A DNA stretch of 64,000 bases from Niebla homalea (lineage: Eukaryota; Ascomycota; Lecanoromycetes; Lecanorales; Ramalinaceae), in the NCBI GenBank assembly GCA_019925105.1, contig JAHGAU010000016.1, positions 992,001 through 1,056,000 on the forward strand. Reading direction: 5' to 3'. This document shows positions 11,540 through 22,925 of the stretch, one piece after another; within the stretch, counting starts at the first letter, position 1, and every line of letters begins with the position of its first letter. The notes below the pieces were generated by a model that saw only the letters and a program-made list of their open reading frames with translations, had not been told where the DNA came from and did not search any database. A program made the position numbers and the translations under genes.

Positions 11540-12254
11540 ACTTTATAGTGCTGATGGTGATGACCTATACAGATGATCCTGCCCCAAGAAAGATGCCGCC
11601 AGGAGATGTGGCCTGCTTCACCGCTACAAATGTGGTGAAGTTGGCCACATCTCCCGCGAATACCTCCCATGCCACCACTAGCCCCCGGAGGAGGTGGATT
11701 TGCACCTCCTTCGCCCGGGGGAGGTGGCATGGGAGGTGCATGGAGATGGACATCTGGATCGAAGTCCAGTGCAAACCGCCTACAACACTCGCAGCCACAG
11801 TCCGGTCGGCAAGATCCGATCGAACGAGTCGTACGACTCGGTTCAGTCGGCAGGGTCTTTCAGCGACCATGATGAACACCAAGCAGGAGAGGTTGTCAAA
11901 GCGTTGAATGAGAGGGTGACTCAGCTGGGTGTGAACGAAGGTATGGCGGCGGTACAGCGGTGGTAGAAGTGTCCAGGAATGCTACCAATACCGCAAAGGA
12001 TGGAAAATACATCCTCCCCCTTTACGACACCTGGATTGAGAGCACGATCAAACGAAAACGTCCGGTCGGGCGAGATCTATTCACATTCTCCCAAGAATCA
12101 GATTGGCCAACATGAGGATCTTGAACAGCTACTCGACCAACAACCTCTTAATTCAAGAGTGCATCCGATTAGGGGGAGCTTCGAACCAATCTTCAAGCAA
12201 GGTAAGCTGCAAGACACATATCTTCTAAAGGAACAGCATACTTATTTACAATGA
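11540..12254 (+). pseudogene. Broken gene: zinc-knuckle relic, Gly/Pro-rich part, then open frame with one TAG
   Basis: At 11622-11663 a CCHC zinc knuckle is readable as YKCGEVGHISREY; the first Cys has become Arg and the last Tyr. A Gly/Pro-rich segment (PGGGGFAPPSPGGGG) follows. From 11694 one frame stays open through SNESYDSVQSAGSFSD and ALNERVTQLGVNEG, a TAG at 11964, and then RSNENVRSGEIYSHSPKNQI up to a possible GTAAGC donor at 12202. This looks like a nucleic-acid-binding or signalling protein gene broken by point mutation. A related knuckle relic lies on the minus strand near 13.4 kb. Confidence 0.4.
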
Positions 12255-13318
12255 TGACTGTGCAAACAGACAGGACACAGACAGTGTGACAACTCAACAA
12301 AAACCTCAACTTCTCACACGATCCTCGGGCCTGCTGCTACCAAGTCAAAACACAATCTCTTCATCGATACCCGAAGCACAGTCAGCAGCTGGTAAAGTGA
12401 CTACGCGCACCGTTTTACCCTACAAGCAATCCACAGCGTCGCCAGACTTGCCAAATAATGCCAAACTATTTTTATTTGATCCGCTCGAACCGGCAACGGG
12501 TCTTGTGCCTGTTTGTGACTTGCATCGTTGCAGAGATGCTGAAATAAAGCTTATGTTACCTGGGAAATTGTAATTCAAACAACCCTCGTCATCAACCGGG
12601 CGGCATAGCTGACAATCTTTCCAGAACACCACCAGCCTACCCTCATCCTCCTCAAGCTTCTCTCTCGACACTGGAGAATTAGAGAATACACCCACTCTCT
12701 GCCATTCAAGAAGAAGATGACCATGACGCTCACCGGAGGTCTCACTCCTACGCAAGGCTGTGTGTTGGATGTTCACCAGGGCAGGCAATGGGTGGAATTG
12801 ATGGGTAAAATGCTCAAATGGACGGTTCAGGGCTTAGCAGCTGAAGTTCGATCCCCCAATTTCCACTGCCCAATGTCAAAATCAAATTGAACCAGAGGAG
12901 TCTCGAGCGTATTGGGGATGGGGCAGGGTAGTGCAGTAGTGTCTGGACAGTGAGAGGAAGGGCAGAAGCAGGCAACTGGGGAGGTTCTTGCGGCCAGGTT
13001 TGAGGTTGAGGTTTCGCGGGAAGGTGCATGGAAAAGGATGGAAAATAGAAGGGAGGTCTGGAGGTTGATGGACGTGAAAGGAAAGAAAAGAAGCTTTCAG
13101 AGGGTGGAATCTTAAAACTTTTATCTGATTTGGTTTCTTCACATATTCTCCAGACAAAGTTCCGTGGCTTCCTCTGACTTCATTCTTCAAACCTTCCATG
13201 CTCCTCCATGACCATCCGACTCCGTCATGGCCTTTTTACGCAGGGACCGTAAGAAGTAACAGTTATGGCCTTTATTTGTTGTATTTGCCGTTCCCCTCCC
13301 CACCAATCTATTTGATCC
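12255..13318. other. Unassigned stretch with a short open frame
   Basis: A 95-codon plus-strand frame (12286-12573; TTQQKPQLLTRSSGLLLPSQ) could be a further exon of the preceding broken gene, but I found no phase-consistent splice. The remainder (12.6-13.3 kb) has overlapping antisense ORFs of unclear status. Confidence 0.3.
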
Positions 13319-14257
13319 TCACGTTCTCTGTGCCAAAAGCAATGGTCGGCCCTCTTCCATGGTACTCTCCCGCAACACTCTCTTGGGCAAACAGCTTGGA
13401 TGTCCCCTGGCTGATTGCATTCGTAGCAAGCCCATGCCATCGAGCCATTGAAACCCGAGCATAGGTAAATTGCCAGAGCACTGCTTAAGGGCCCGGTGCT
13501 CAAAAATGATCACCGTAGAGAGCTGGTGGGTGCCGGTGGGAAGGCAGACGTGCGAATGCTCGTTTGTGGGATCGCCATCCACGAAGGCTGTAGAACGGGG
13601 AGCTGCCGGTGGAAGTGGATGACTGCATAAAGCAGAATCCCGTGTGAGCCGCAGATGACGCGGCCATCGCTTGTTTGGGCCGGTATTGGTATCTTTGTCT
13701 GTGGGAAGGCCATTCAAGTGGACTCTGATCTCTGAAGGGTGAGAGAGGTAGTTGAGTACATAACCACGCTCCTCTGTGCCTTGTGGGGGTACATCGTTGA
13801 AGCCAACGATCTTGAAAAGGTTTAGGTATCGACGGGCTAAGAAATAATGTCTGAATGATCGAGCAGGTGGGTGTTGTTTGGATGCTTCTAATGGTCTGGC
13901 GAGGTCGGTAGGAGGATAACCAGGCAAGGCTGATTTAAATACGGCATGCCCTAAGCAACGCCTTGGACCTGCCATAAAGTTCATGGGATCGACCCTTTGC
14001 TTCCAATGAGAGTCGATGGAGTCGATGATGATTATTCCATGATTAAGGTGGTTCCGACGGTTCTTCGTCAAGTTTCGCTCCTCACCGAAAAAGGTGCAAG
14101 AGCTCCTGAATTGGCTTTTGGGCCATCGTGATCTGAGCTGTCTGAGAGGACGGATACCTGGACTTGACAGAGTCTGCGTAGCGTTGAACATTTCGCTCCA
14201 TACAGAAGTGAGGGAAATTGCCAACAGTATAGCTCGGGGAAGCATCTGAGGCCGCAA
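13319..14257 (-). CDS. Unrecognised 312-codon ORF with an out-of-frame zinc-knuckle trace
   Basis: A long open frame on the minus strand with natural-looking segments, e.g. FLARRYLNLFKIVGFNDVPP and LSHPSEIRVHLNGLPTDKD around 13.70-13.87 kb. I do not recognise a family. Near 13445-13399 a different frame reads ACYECNQPGDIQAVCP, a CCHC zinc knuckle with His changed to Asp, so the 3' part of this ORF has probably been frameshifted or is not coding. Treat as uncertain; it may be a relic whose frame is open by chance. Confidence 0.3.
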   Translation of the reverse strand: MRPQMLPRAILLAISLTSVWSEMFNATQTLSSPGIRPLRQLRSRWPKSQFRSSCTFFGEERNLTKNRRNHLNHGIIIIDSIDSHWKQRVDPMNFMAGPRRCLGHAVFKSALPGYPPTDLARPLEASKQHPPARSFRHYFLARRYLNLFKIVGFNDVPPQGTEERGYVLNYLSHPSEIRVHLNGLPTDKDTNTGPNKRWPRHLRLTRDSALCSHPLPPAAPRSTAFVDGDPTNEHSHVCLPTGTHQLSTVIIFEHRALKQCSGNLPMLGFQWLDGMGLLRMQSARGHPSCLPKRVLRESTMEEGRPLLLAQRT

Positions 14258-15050
14258 GGTTGGTCCTTTGGAATTTTGGAAGACGAGTCAGAGACTCATC
14301 CCCCCAGCCTCGCCCGCAGTTTTCACAGCCCAATTCCTTCCTTTCACGGGGATTGGCCGTCGACAGGCCGGCGTGCCACCAACTACCAGGGCATTAGATG
14401 TCAGGATCGATAGACTCCTGGAGGACTATAGCATACCACTGGAGCGTGATTTGGTTGAGAGGTAAAAGACACTGGTATAAAGGGCTGGAGTGACAACCCT
14501 GCTCCAGGGGTCGTGGTCAACCCACAATGCAGATTGGCTTAATGCGGCGTCTGTCAAATCAATGGTGTTCTCGGTACACCAAAGCCTTTCTTAGTCGTCA
14601 ACGTTTCTCATAGCATGGAGGTTCTTTCTGAGTGACCCTTGGGCCTCATAGGCCAATAATAGATTGCCACTAAATATGCCAAGCAATTCGATAGATTGCC
14701 GTTAGCGCCCACGTCCTTCTCTGTCCAGCAGCTCAACTTCTTCAAGTCTACCTCACCATCCTGATCATCGCTTTGCCGGACTAGTTGATGAGCGGGAGGA
14801 TCCAAGCGGTCAGATGTCACCAGAAATAAGACCTCAGCGCTGTATCGGACGACCACAACTCTCGCGATTCTGTTGATCCTCCCTCAACTGAACTTCTTCG
14901 TGAAGCATAATGGCAACAACAAGCTTCAAGGCATGCGAAACCATCACTGTTGACTCGGAATCCTGCTGACACGAAGAAAAGACCAACAGAGAAGCTCGAA
15001 AAATGACGGAGAGTCGTCTCGCAGATCTTCCGCCTCCGTAGGCTCTTTTC
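14258..15050. other. No supported gene
   Basis: Short ORFs on both strands only; nothing recognised. Confidence 0.4.
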
Positions 15051-16211
15051 GTGCCACTCCTGGATCAGGAAAATGAGTCAAGAACAGCACTTGCTATGAT
15101 CAAACTAAACAGTGAGCGATTGTCCTCCGTGGTCCACATTCCGCATCAAATCAAACTACCAGCCCACGACCCAAATTTCAACGCCGTGAGACTTGTCGAA
15201 GGACAACCATGTCTCGTCGGTAGTAACGTTTGGGAAGAAAAATTGTTTTAGTCCAGATGACAAGCCTCTATGGATGTTGGACTGATGTCCAATACTGATG
15301 CCATCAGAGGTCGTCGCGTCTGTGATACATCTTCTTGAGCCTGATGGCCACATACCCAATTCATGCATAAATCGTGCTGCTTGGCTTGGGGGCTGGCTTC
15401 GGGCCCCTCATGGCACGCGTGCAGAGAACATCCTGCTTCTAGTATTTCACGGCTGATCTCTGGCCTACATTTAGTCTGAGATGTCCAAAATATCACCCAG
15501 GCGATTAACGGACGAGAGAATGTTCAGAGACCCTCTTTCACTCACTGGTCAGTATTCACCCTTACATCTTCTTGAATACCCCAATCTTCGAGAAGGAGAA
15601 CCACCACCCAGATTGCAACGCCACGAACCTTGTCAAAAGACAGTCATTGTTCGTCGGTAGTAACGTTTGGGAAGACCAAGCACGTTGCATCGGGAGTCTA
15701 TCGCTCCATGGACCATCTGGCTGTGGCCAGATGACTGTGCCCTTGGAGTAGAAGCTCTGTGATACATTTCACAGTCCTTAAGTCAATATGAATGCCCAGG
15801 CTCTTACATTAATCGCTAATCAGCAATCTCAATATAGTCCACTACATCGCAAAACCATCTCAAGGTTCCTATCGAGCCTGAGGAACCTTGGAATATATTT
15901 ACCGGTCAGTCCTCAGCAGCATATCCACAGCACTGGCTGGCAGATCTTTCTTCCCTCTATTTCACCATCTCATCAGGCCTTTAAGATCGAGAAAAATCAC
16001 CCCAGATTGCAACGCCGCAGACCTTGTCGAAGGACAATCATGGTTCGCTGGTAGTAACATTTGGGAAGAAAAAGCATTTTATGTCAAGGACTATCCACCC
16101 CTGGACTATCAGGCCCGATCTCGATGTCTATGTCTCTGGCGTTCGGACTCTTTGATACATCTCGATTTCGATCATACTGTCGTTTTGGCTACACTCAATC
16201 ACCCGAAATGA
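15051..16211 (+). repeat. Three diverged tandem copies of a coding segment
   Basis: About 170-bp segments at roughly 15160-15345, 15600-15770 and 15990-16165 are homologous, spaced 390-440 bp. Each reads as a version of CNAADLVEGQSWFAGSNIWE (copy 3; copies 1 and 2 vary) and ends near a tgatacatc motif. Copy 3 sits in a 107-codon open frame; copies 1 and 2 soon hit stops or shift frame. The parent protein is unknown to me. The array is old, tandemly duplicated coding DNA now decaying. Confidence 0.6.
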
Positions 16212-16589
16212 ACGCTTTTGATTGTTAACGACGATGTGCATCGTAGTAACGATAGTACCAATGAGAAGAGACCGGCGATCACTGTTCAAGATTGTACGAA
16301 ACCGGTCAACAGCTGCTCCCACCAAGCTACCAGCTCAGTTTGCAGCCCTTTCAACGCCCACAGTGATGGAAAGGGAATTTCATCCTTGTATCAGGCCAGC
16401 CAAATTCAATTCTTAGACAATTAGTTTCGACAAACGGTGATTGGCGGGATCAAGAACCCAGGATACCTGCCAAGGGAAGAAAGACAGTTATTAAGGAGAT
16501 AGAGCCAGTCAGTTGCAACAATACAATCACTAAATATATAGAGCCCGTTAAGGGCATGAAGATAGTCGTTTAGGAGATCGACCCGAGCC

Positions 16590-17718
16590 TCGAGTGCAGG
16601 AGCAATTACTTCGAAAGAGCAACGACGGTCTGGGGATGTTAAAAGCACGGAGGGCCCGAAGGGTCTTGGAGCAGAGGGAATGGCTGATCCGTACCCACGG
16701 AGAACAAGCACGAATGGGTTGCGAAGGCCGACAGGTGCACGTGTATCAACCACACCTCAATTGAACAAGTCCGCTGGCCTTACGCCAAAACCCCAAAACG
16801 GCTCACCAACTGCCTCGGTACCACTTCAAGATGAGCAGCATTAGGGGTTACCGCAGAATGATAATTTTGAGTTGGATCCCCACTCGAATGTGAACGGTCC
16901 TGAGCGGAGAAGTGAAGGGTCGCTACGCCAAGCCGACCTCTCTAAAGACCTCCCAGGAAACCATGCTAGCCGTGAACGTGGAGATGATTGGCCTTCCCTA
17001 TCGTGCAGACTCGAAGGGTGGCGTATTGAAGCCCTTAGACGAACCATCCCAGGGCTTGAAGCCTCGCAATTGAGGGCGAGGATGTCACGGTCGATCACCG
17101 TAGGCAACGACAAAGTCAAGGCAATCTACGGATTCAGGACGCTGCGCCATCGTGCCAGCAGATTCCGTGACGAGCACCAGATGGTAGGTCATCTTCCGAG
17201 GCGTTGTCTCCACTTTCATCGATCTCTCGGGAGTCTTGTGTCGTATGAAGCAATACTAATTCTGCATTCTACTTAGGGAGCATGGGTAGAACGGATAGGC
17301 ACCCTCGTCAAGGATCCTACTCAATCTCCATCTTCCTCGACCCAGTGTGGACTGCAAGCCCCAAATGAGATTGCTTCGCTGGATGTGGCCGTTCAGAATG
17401 AAGCCTTACTCTTCCTCAACACAGTGCGGACTGCAAGCCCCAAATGAGACTGCTTCGCTGGTTGCGGCCGATCAGAATGAAGCCTTACTAAACATTGATG
17501 ATGGTCATGACTTCAATCCAAAAGGCCATTTCCCCTTCATGGAGCTTCCTGGCGAGATTCGTAATAGAACCGACGATCTCTGCATTCTAAAAAGGTCCTT
17601 TTCCATCACCTGGCTCAAGCTTAGGAAAGGCCAGCCGCCGAGCCCATGCTATCGCCGACCCAACGACTCTCGGCGTCACGGCCAGGCGCCCAAGACCAAG
17701 CCGGACATCTACGAATAG
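16590..17718 (+). pseudogene. 'LPGEIRNR' F-box-like gene broken by a 79-bp tandem duplication
   Basis: One frame runs from about 16590 with a basic disordered N-terminus, meets a TAG near 16841, and continues through LRRTIPGLEASQLRARM and TLRHRASRFRDEHQM to a GTAGGT donor at 17184. A phase-consistent 93-nt intron ends at 17276, and the next exon starts GAWVERIGTLVKDPTQSPSS. Inside it a 79-bp segment is duplicated in tandem (17332-17410 and 17411-17489). Because 79 is not a multiple of three, the second copy is shifted by +1 and the frame stops soon after copy 1. In the frame of copy 2 the protein continues into HFPFMELPGEIRNRTDDLCI, an F-box-like motif. The fungal family is of unknown function. 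Confidence 0.65.
17332..17489 (+). repeat. 79-bp tandem duplication (two copies)
   Basis: Copies 17332-17410 and 17411-17489 share ggactgcaagccccaaatga and most other positions, with about eight differences. The length is not divisible by three, so it acts as a frameshift in the host gene. Confidence 0.9.
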
Positions 17719-18169
17719 CGCAGCGCCACTCCCAACCCGAAGCGCCCAGAAAGAGCAGAGATACAGCGAGCCTCAATCCACGTCGCAGGTCTCCAACCCA
17801 AGATTGTGGTCCCAAAGCGAGACCGCAATGCACTCACCACCACCTTTCACACAATTTCAAACAGGCCTTCACCGAACAACCCTTTGCTGAACAGTGGTGG
17901 GTGAAGGCCGGCAAGGGAAAGTCTCCAAGTCGCAACTCGATCAAAGCAGGAGAGACATAGGAAACGAGCATGGAAAAGACAAAAGGCAATGGCTTTGGTG
18001 GACGGCAGATTTCCTGTCTCCCCCATCGCGAGACATCTAACATTAGCTTTAGTGTAGGTTATGACCACCGTAGACGTGGCTTGAAGTATGTTTTGTATAA
18101 CCAGACCCCCATCTATTTCAAAGCACGAATTTTCTACCAGCTACAAGACATGAGTAGATTGTATGATCT
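17719..18169. other. Downstream remnant, no supported gene
   Basis: Probably the decayed 3' part of the preceding F-box-like gene; frames with charged, protein-like composition alternate but none is intact. Confidence 0.3.
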
Positions 18170-18952
18170 TCAATCGGCCCAGAGGTGTGCCTGAAAGTAG
18201 CAAAATCGACGTGGCGCCTCCTTCATTTGTAGGTTGCAAGTGCTTTGTCTCAACATCTCCAGTTTTGAGGGACTCCACGTACGTCTAAACATATCTTCCC
18301 ATGCCCTCCCTTTCCTCCAAGAAGAAACATGATAGCTTCCTTTCATGGTCCGATACATCTAGCAATCGCCTCACGACTCCGCATCTTGCTTCCTCTGCTC
18401 CCTCTCCTTATCTTCTTTACGACATTTCGCTACCCATCTCCTCAGCACTGCACATGCGTTGAATTTGAGCACGTCGACCTACCACACTTGTCTTCCATTG
18501 GTCTAAGCCAACCAGCATACCGTCACGTCCAACGACGCAATCTAGTCCAGGATTTCCCTGCTGTCTGATCAATCGCTGCTCTCTCTGCGCTTTTGGGATG
18601 TAAAGTCTCCACGTACGTCCAAACATATCTTTCAGGAACATGGCGTCTAGTCGCTGGTATTGCTTCAGCCTGAACGCCCGCTGCCCTTCCTGCTCTTGTA
18701 GGCGTAAGTCCTTTGTCTCGTCGAATCAAGTTGTGAGGAACTCTACGTACCTCCGAACATATCATCAAGATACATGATGTCCAGTCGGTGATACAGCCTC
18801 TGTGTGAGCTCGATCAACTGGCGCATTCCCGGCGCTTGTAGGATGTAAGTTCTTCTTTTTCCCCCCAACAGTATCCAATTCTGGGGACTCCACGTACGAC
18901 CGAACATGTCTTCTAAGTACATAGCGTCCAGTTTTTCATAATTCTGCTCCAT
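18170..18952 (-). repeat. Tandem exon-intron modules encoding RLDxMYLxDMFG
   Basis: On the minus strand a module is repeated at about 18950-18890, 18820-18740, 18690-18600 and 18310-18270. Each ends in DMFG or DMFR followed by a GTACGT donor-like sequence. Between the first modules, intron-like segments of about 63 and 56 nt end in ctacaag; the third is cut to 27 nt. Splicing the first three at these sites keeps one phase (phase 1 at each junction) and gives EKLDAMYLEDMFG, HRLDIMYLDDMFG and QRLDAMFLKDMFG. This looks like duplication of a symmetrical exon with its intron. The gene is no longer intact. Confidence 0.6.
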
Positions 18953-19256
18953 GATCGATCACTCCTTTTCCTGGATAGGCGTGAGTATCACGGGACCGTC
19001 AAAGAGGAGCCGCCCTTGTGAGAGGGGTTTACCCACCTCGACGTCTCGGTTCCGCCTTAATCCTGGATTGAAGACGCAGTGATCGTGCCAAATATGCCAG
19101 TATTTGTTTTTTATTGCTGTCCAAGCAGTCTCGATGATCCTGTCCAGCTTCAATGATCAGAAAGTCGAACCCTTGACGGTGTTGAGCCGAGAGTACCCAC
19201 AGAGTGGACAGGGAGGGCAGCGACTCTGCTTTCAGAAGCAGGGCAGTGGCAGACAA
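18953..19256 (-). pseudogene. Upstream remnant of the RLDxMYLxDMFG gene
   Basis: Minus-strand text reads AWTAIKNKYWHIWHDHCVFN, then PGLRRNRDVE, followed by a possible GTGGGT...CCAG intron and EKE-stop-SIMEQNYEKLDAM leading into the first repeat module. The in-frame TGA would be CGA before one C-to-T change. A frame change lies near 19150. Family unknown. Confidence 0.4.
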
Positions 19257-19721
19257 GGGCAGTAGGTGTTGGTAGGCACAGTCCGATGCTGTATGGTGCT
19301 ACTATTATTGGTGCCTCAATGCATACTGTACTTTGTTGAGCAGCGCTGAGTTATTTATGTGCCGAATTTGAAAGGGCGCTAGCCCCTGAGTGTTGTTGTC
19401 TTGGCTCTTTAGTGCAGAATCACCACCTGTGACTTTGTACCTACCAATGCCTTCGCATTCTCAAAGTCTTTCCGTCACCTTCCTCTGCCTGACTAGACCC
19501 AATGGACATGAGAAGCTGCACCACAGGCGAGTGCCTGGACAGGCGCTGCTCGCCCAAAGTACGGTAAGCCTCCCTCATGTCTGCCCAGCATTTTTCCTTG
19601 CCTTCTCTGATCAAACAGACCAGTAATTGCTCAGCTACTAAGCAAATATCTGCACATCAGCCGTGTGACCCTTGAGGGTATTCTAGGCTCACGGCGTTCG
19701 CCTGGACCATGACCGGCATCC
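19257..19721. other. No supported gene
   Basis: Only short ORFs; nothing recognised. Confidence 0.4.
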
Positions 19722-20542
19722 ACTCCTTCAAGGCAACAAAGCAAAGACGCAACGGAAGCTGACATTCCATCGCAAGAACCACCCTACGTCCGCAAATAAA
19801 AGCCTCAGCTGCTTGAAGCAGTCGTGCTCAGGCTCCAATTGATTCTGGCAGACGCGCCTCAACCCAGGTACCCAAAAGACTTCAAACCGTATCTGAAAAG
19901 GACACACCTACGACGATGGGTGCCCATGTCTGAAATCGATGGAGATTCTTTAAGCTCGGATGGGGAAACGGTAGCCATCTCATGAGAGGCCAGGAAGCTA
20001 GCGGTGGGCAAACGAATACTGTACAAAGCGCGGACAGACGGCCACATCGATGGAAAGCGACGTGCAGTCCGAGCAGCCCAAGTACCAGTGCAGCAGGCCG
20101 CAGATATCATTGCTGATGTTTCCACGCTGCTACGAAACAGGAGACGCGAGGGTCTGCTCCGCTACAGGGGCTTTCTGGCACAAGAGGAAAAATGACTGAC
20201 AGAAGCTCAGCTACCACAGTAAGCACTTTTCTATGCTGTTTCATGTATCATGTGTTAAGCATAACTATAAGCCTGACTTGCAGTTCCCGCAAGACTGGCA
20301 TCCCGAACTCGTTGATCGCTGGTCTCGGTAACGACCTCTACGGCAATACGACAATTCTCGAGCCTTTTACATACAAATATGCTCACAGCAATTCTGCCCA
20401 GAGTTCTACTGGACTCGGCACACGTGGAGACTATCTCTGTCCCGAACATTCAATTCCCTCAATATCACATCTCAACAATTCGCCCACGAACGCCTACTTT
20501 CCACAGCAATATCTAAAACAGACGGCACCAGATGATCGATGA
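19722..20542 (+). pseudogene. Spliced pseudogene with in-frame stops
   Basis: One plus-strand frame reads QLLEAVVLRLQLILADAPQ, YPKDFKPYLKRTHLRRW and, later, VQQAADIIADVSTLLRNRR, broken by a TAA near 19800 and a TGA near 19983, each one C-to-T step from CAA or CGA. A GTAAGC donor at 20219 and a TTGCAG acceptor ending 20283 bracket a 65-nt intron with a CTGAC branch. Downstream, PQDWHPELVDRWSR, a TAA, then CPEFYWTRHTWRLSLSRTFN are readable. No family was recognised. Confidence 0.45.
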
Positions 20543-21555
20543 CCTGCTGACCCTCCAGCCTGGGATTCCTGTGCATCAACATCCTCCAATGCATAGGGGT
20601 AGGCGCTGCTCTTTCAGGCAGGCGTAGATGTTGAAAAAAGGCCTGCTTTGAGTCTGTGTACAGAGCTCAACCATGCTTGCCGATTCTCTAAGTTAAACCA
20701 CCGCCAGAAATAATGCTGATGGGCTCCTGATAAGGTTGTTAGAATCTAGTCAGCTACTGGGTCGCATGGGGAGAGTGGAGACTGGACTGCATGCCGTGGC
20801 AGGCCTGGATGGCCCTTGAACCTTTATTGTAGGGAGGTAAATGTAGTAGACAGTGGGACTTGAATGAAAAAAAATTTGGGTGCTTGATCATAAACGTGCC
20901 CCGGAGTATGCTGAGCCTCCCATGTGTTTGCCCACCATACCTCGTTGTTCTCTCAGACCAAGCGCCCAATCCAATACCCGCATTGTTTGGATGTAAAACA
21001 AGAAGCAAGCACAGCACCAGTTGTTGAGAACGTTTGTTGGCAGAGAGCGTATCCATTCCCAGAAATCAAGGAGCGTGAAGTCCATGGCAGCTGATTGTGT
21101 CGCCGTGACAGGTGCCACTAGTCCAGCCATTGCTATCTATGCTCTGACCTTGCCCTTCTCCACGCTTGTATCAAAGTATCACGACCACCCCATCCCAAAT
21201 GTACAGTCCACCAAACGCAATTGACATGGCAGCCAGTACCCCTGTTGCGAGCGTGAATCGCCTCCTCATCTCATACAAGGTACCGCGGAGTCTCATTCTG
21301 CATATTTGGGGAAGGTTGTGGACTTGAGCTTTGTCAGACGTGCCACTGAATGTTTTATGGTAGAGCACCTACTTATCGAATCCATGAGAGCAAGAAGGGT
21401 TTGCGGAAGGCCATAGATGTCTTGACTGCTCGCAGTTACGAGCCGTTCTATTTGGTCGTTAATGCCGATGAGGGTTGCTTTTTTTAGCTGTGCTGATGCT
21501 TCCTTATCCCTGGGCAAGGCATCCGTGATCCTGCGTTCTTCTCAAGATTTGATGT
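20543..21555. other. No supported gene
   Basis: Several overlapping short ORFs on both strands; none shows a domain. No repeat was recognised. Confidence 0.4.
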
Positions 21556-21950
21556 TCATGTCATATACCGTGCCTTTAAATGGGTGGCATTGGAGGGCAG
21601 GCGCTCCTGATTTAGCGCTCGATTGGTATTAGGTGGCAAGGGTTCAGCCACCTGTCTAGTCGGTGGTGGTGGCCATGAGGCTGTCAGGAATAATTTTTCC
21701 AAGGCCTTCGATTCCGGTCCATCATCATTGAAAAATACTTTTAAGCTTGTTTGGCTTTTCTTCGCCTTTGACTTCTTGCCTGCCTTCTTTTTTCTAGAGT
21801 CTGGCTCCCTTTGGTCAACCTCGAAGACGCGCTCATCACTACTGCGACTCGCAGCAGCAGTGATGATCAAGAGCCTGGACTTCTTTGGCGAACATCTCGG
21901 AATGCTCCAAGGTGGAAGGTCCAGACAATCAAAATGCAGAATCCTGTCCA
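21556..21950 (-). pseudogene. Truncated copy of the lysine-rich gene at 27.5 kb
   Basis: The minus strand encodes ASRSSDERVFEVDQREPDSR and KKKAGKKSKAKKSQTSLKVF, closely matching ANRSSDEGVFEDDLKEPCSG and KKAGKKLKAKKSQTSLK of the plus-strand gene at 27465. DNA similarity continues upstream through its ATG region but with a frame break, and the copies diverge after 'SQTSLK'. The pair forms an inverted duplication about 5.7 kb apart. Confidence 0.6.
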
Positions 21951-22868
21951 GGCCATCGATCTGGGTGACCAGGCCAGTGACGTTGACGTGTAGGTCTGCG
22001 ACCGAACGATGTCCCGAGCGTCCAGTAGCCTTTGATCACAGTCAGTCTGATGTCGGGGACGATTTGGTGAGGGTGTGACAGTTCAATACCTGGCTTGAGT
22101 CCATTTGATATTTTGTGTGCAAGAAGGGCATGAAAGAGTGGATAAGTATAAGGGCTGTTAGGATCTGGTATAGTGAGGAAGATGATGCTTCGTGCTGGAG
22201 GCAAACTATGTCCTTGTAATGCTTCCGAAGTTCGTAGTACCCGGTCCCAGAATAGAGTAGCGCGGCACTACGGCTAGCGGTGCTCATCAGTCATTCCTGT
22301 CCCTTGCCATTACGGTAGAATAAGCGCCAATTTGTGCAGAGATTTTCTTCCCTTTATCTAACCATCAGACGATGCCAAATTGGTCTGTATCACTATGCGT
22401 TCACCTGTTCTTGTTCAAGGGGTAGAAGAAGAGTATGACAGCACAGGTGAAGAATCTACGAGCTGGTGTGTATTCTAGTCTCAGCATCGTTGTTATGATC
22501 CTATGCTAATGGGAATTCAGTTTGAAGCCTCAAATCAGGACACTCTTCAAAGGAATACAATCTAGCCGGCCTGCTCTTGCAACTTCTCCCTTTTCAAAAC
22601 TTATCGTTGCACATCCATGAGGGAGCGGACCGTTCTTGAAGATTACATCCTAGATCCAAGGGTGGTTGATCAACCAGGAAAGAGAAACAGAATTGTGAAT
22701 GACTGGCCAGAAGCATTCCAACCCTCATCTTCAGAGATCACTGCGGATGCATCTTTTGTCTCGTCTTGCGGGTCCGGTGCACAGCAACCTGAAGCCTAAT
22801 ACCTTCATCGTATATCTTTGATGAGGAGACTGAATGCCACAAAACCCAGAGACACGAAATCACACAAG
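21951..22868. other. No supported gene
   Basis: Short ORFs only (e.g. 22617-22799, 60 codons, acidic); no domain recognised. Confidence 0.4.
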
Positions 22869-22925
22869 AACGCCTGCAAGCCGTGTAAAAGCCAAGTCAA
22901 ATGTCAAAACTTTGGGCCTACCTTC
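22869..22925 (+). pseudogene. Zn2Cys6 DNA-binding-domain scrap
   Basis: The frame KNACKPCKSQVKCQNFGPT resembles the first half of a Zn2Cys6 domain (ACxPCxxxxxxC) with one residue missing between the second and third Cys, followed by a stop. The second Cys triplet is not found. This is a relic, distinct from the intact regulator at 1404. Confidence 0.4.
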
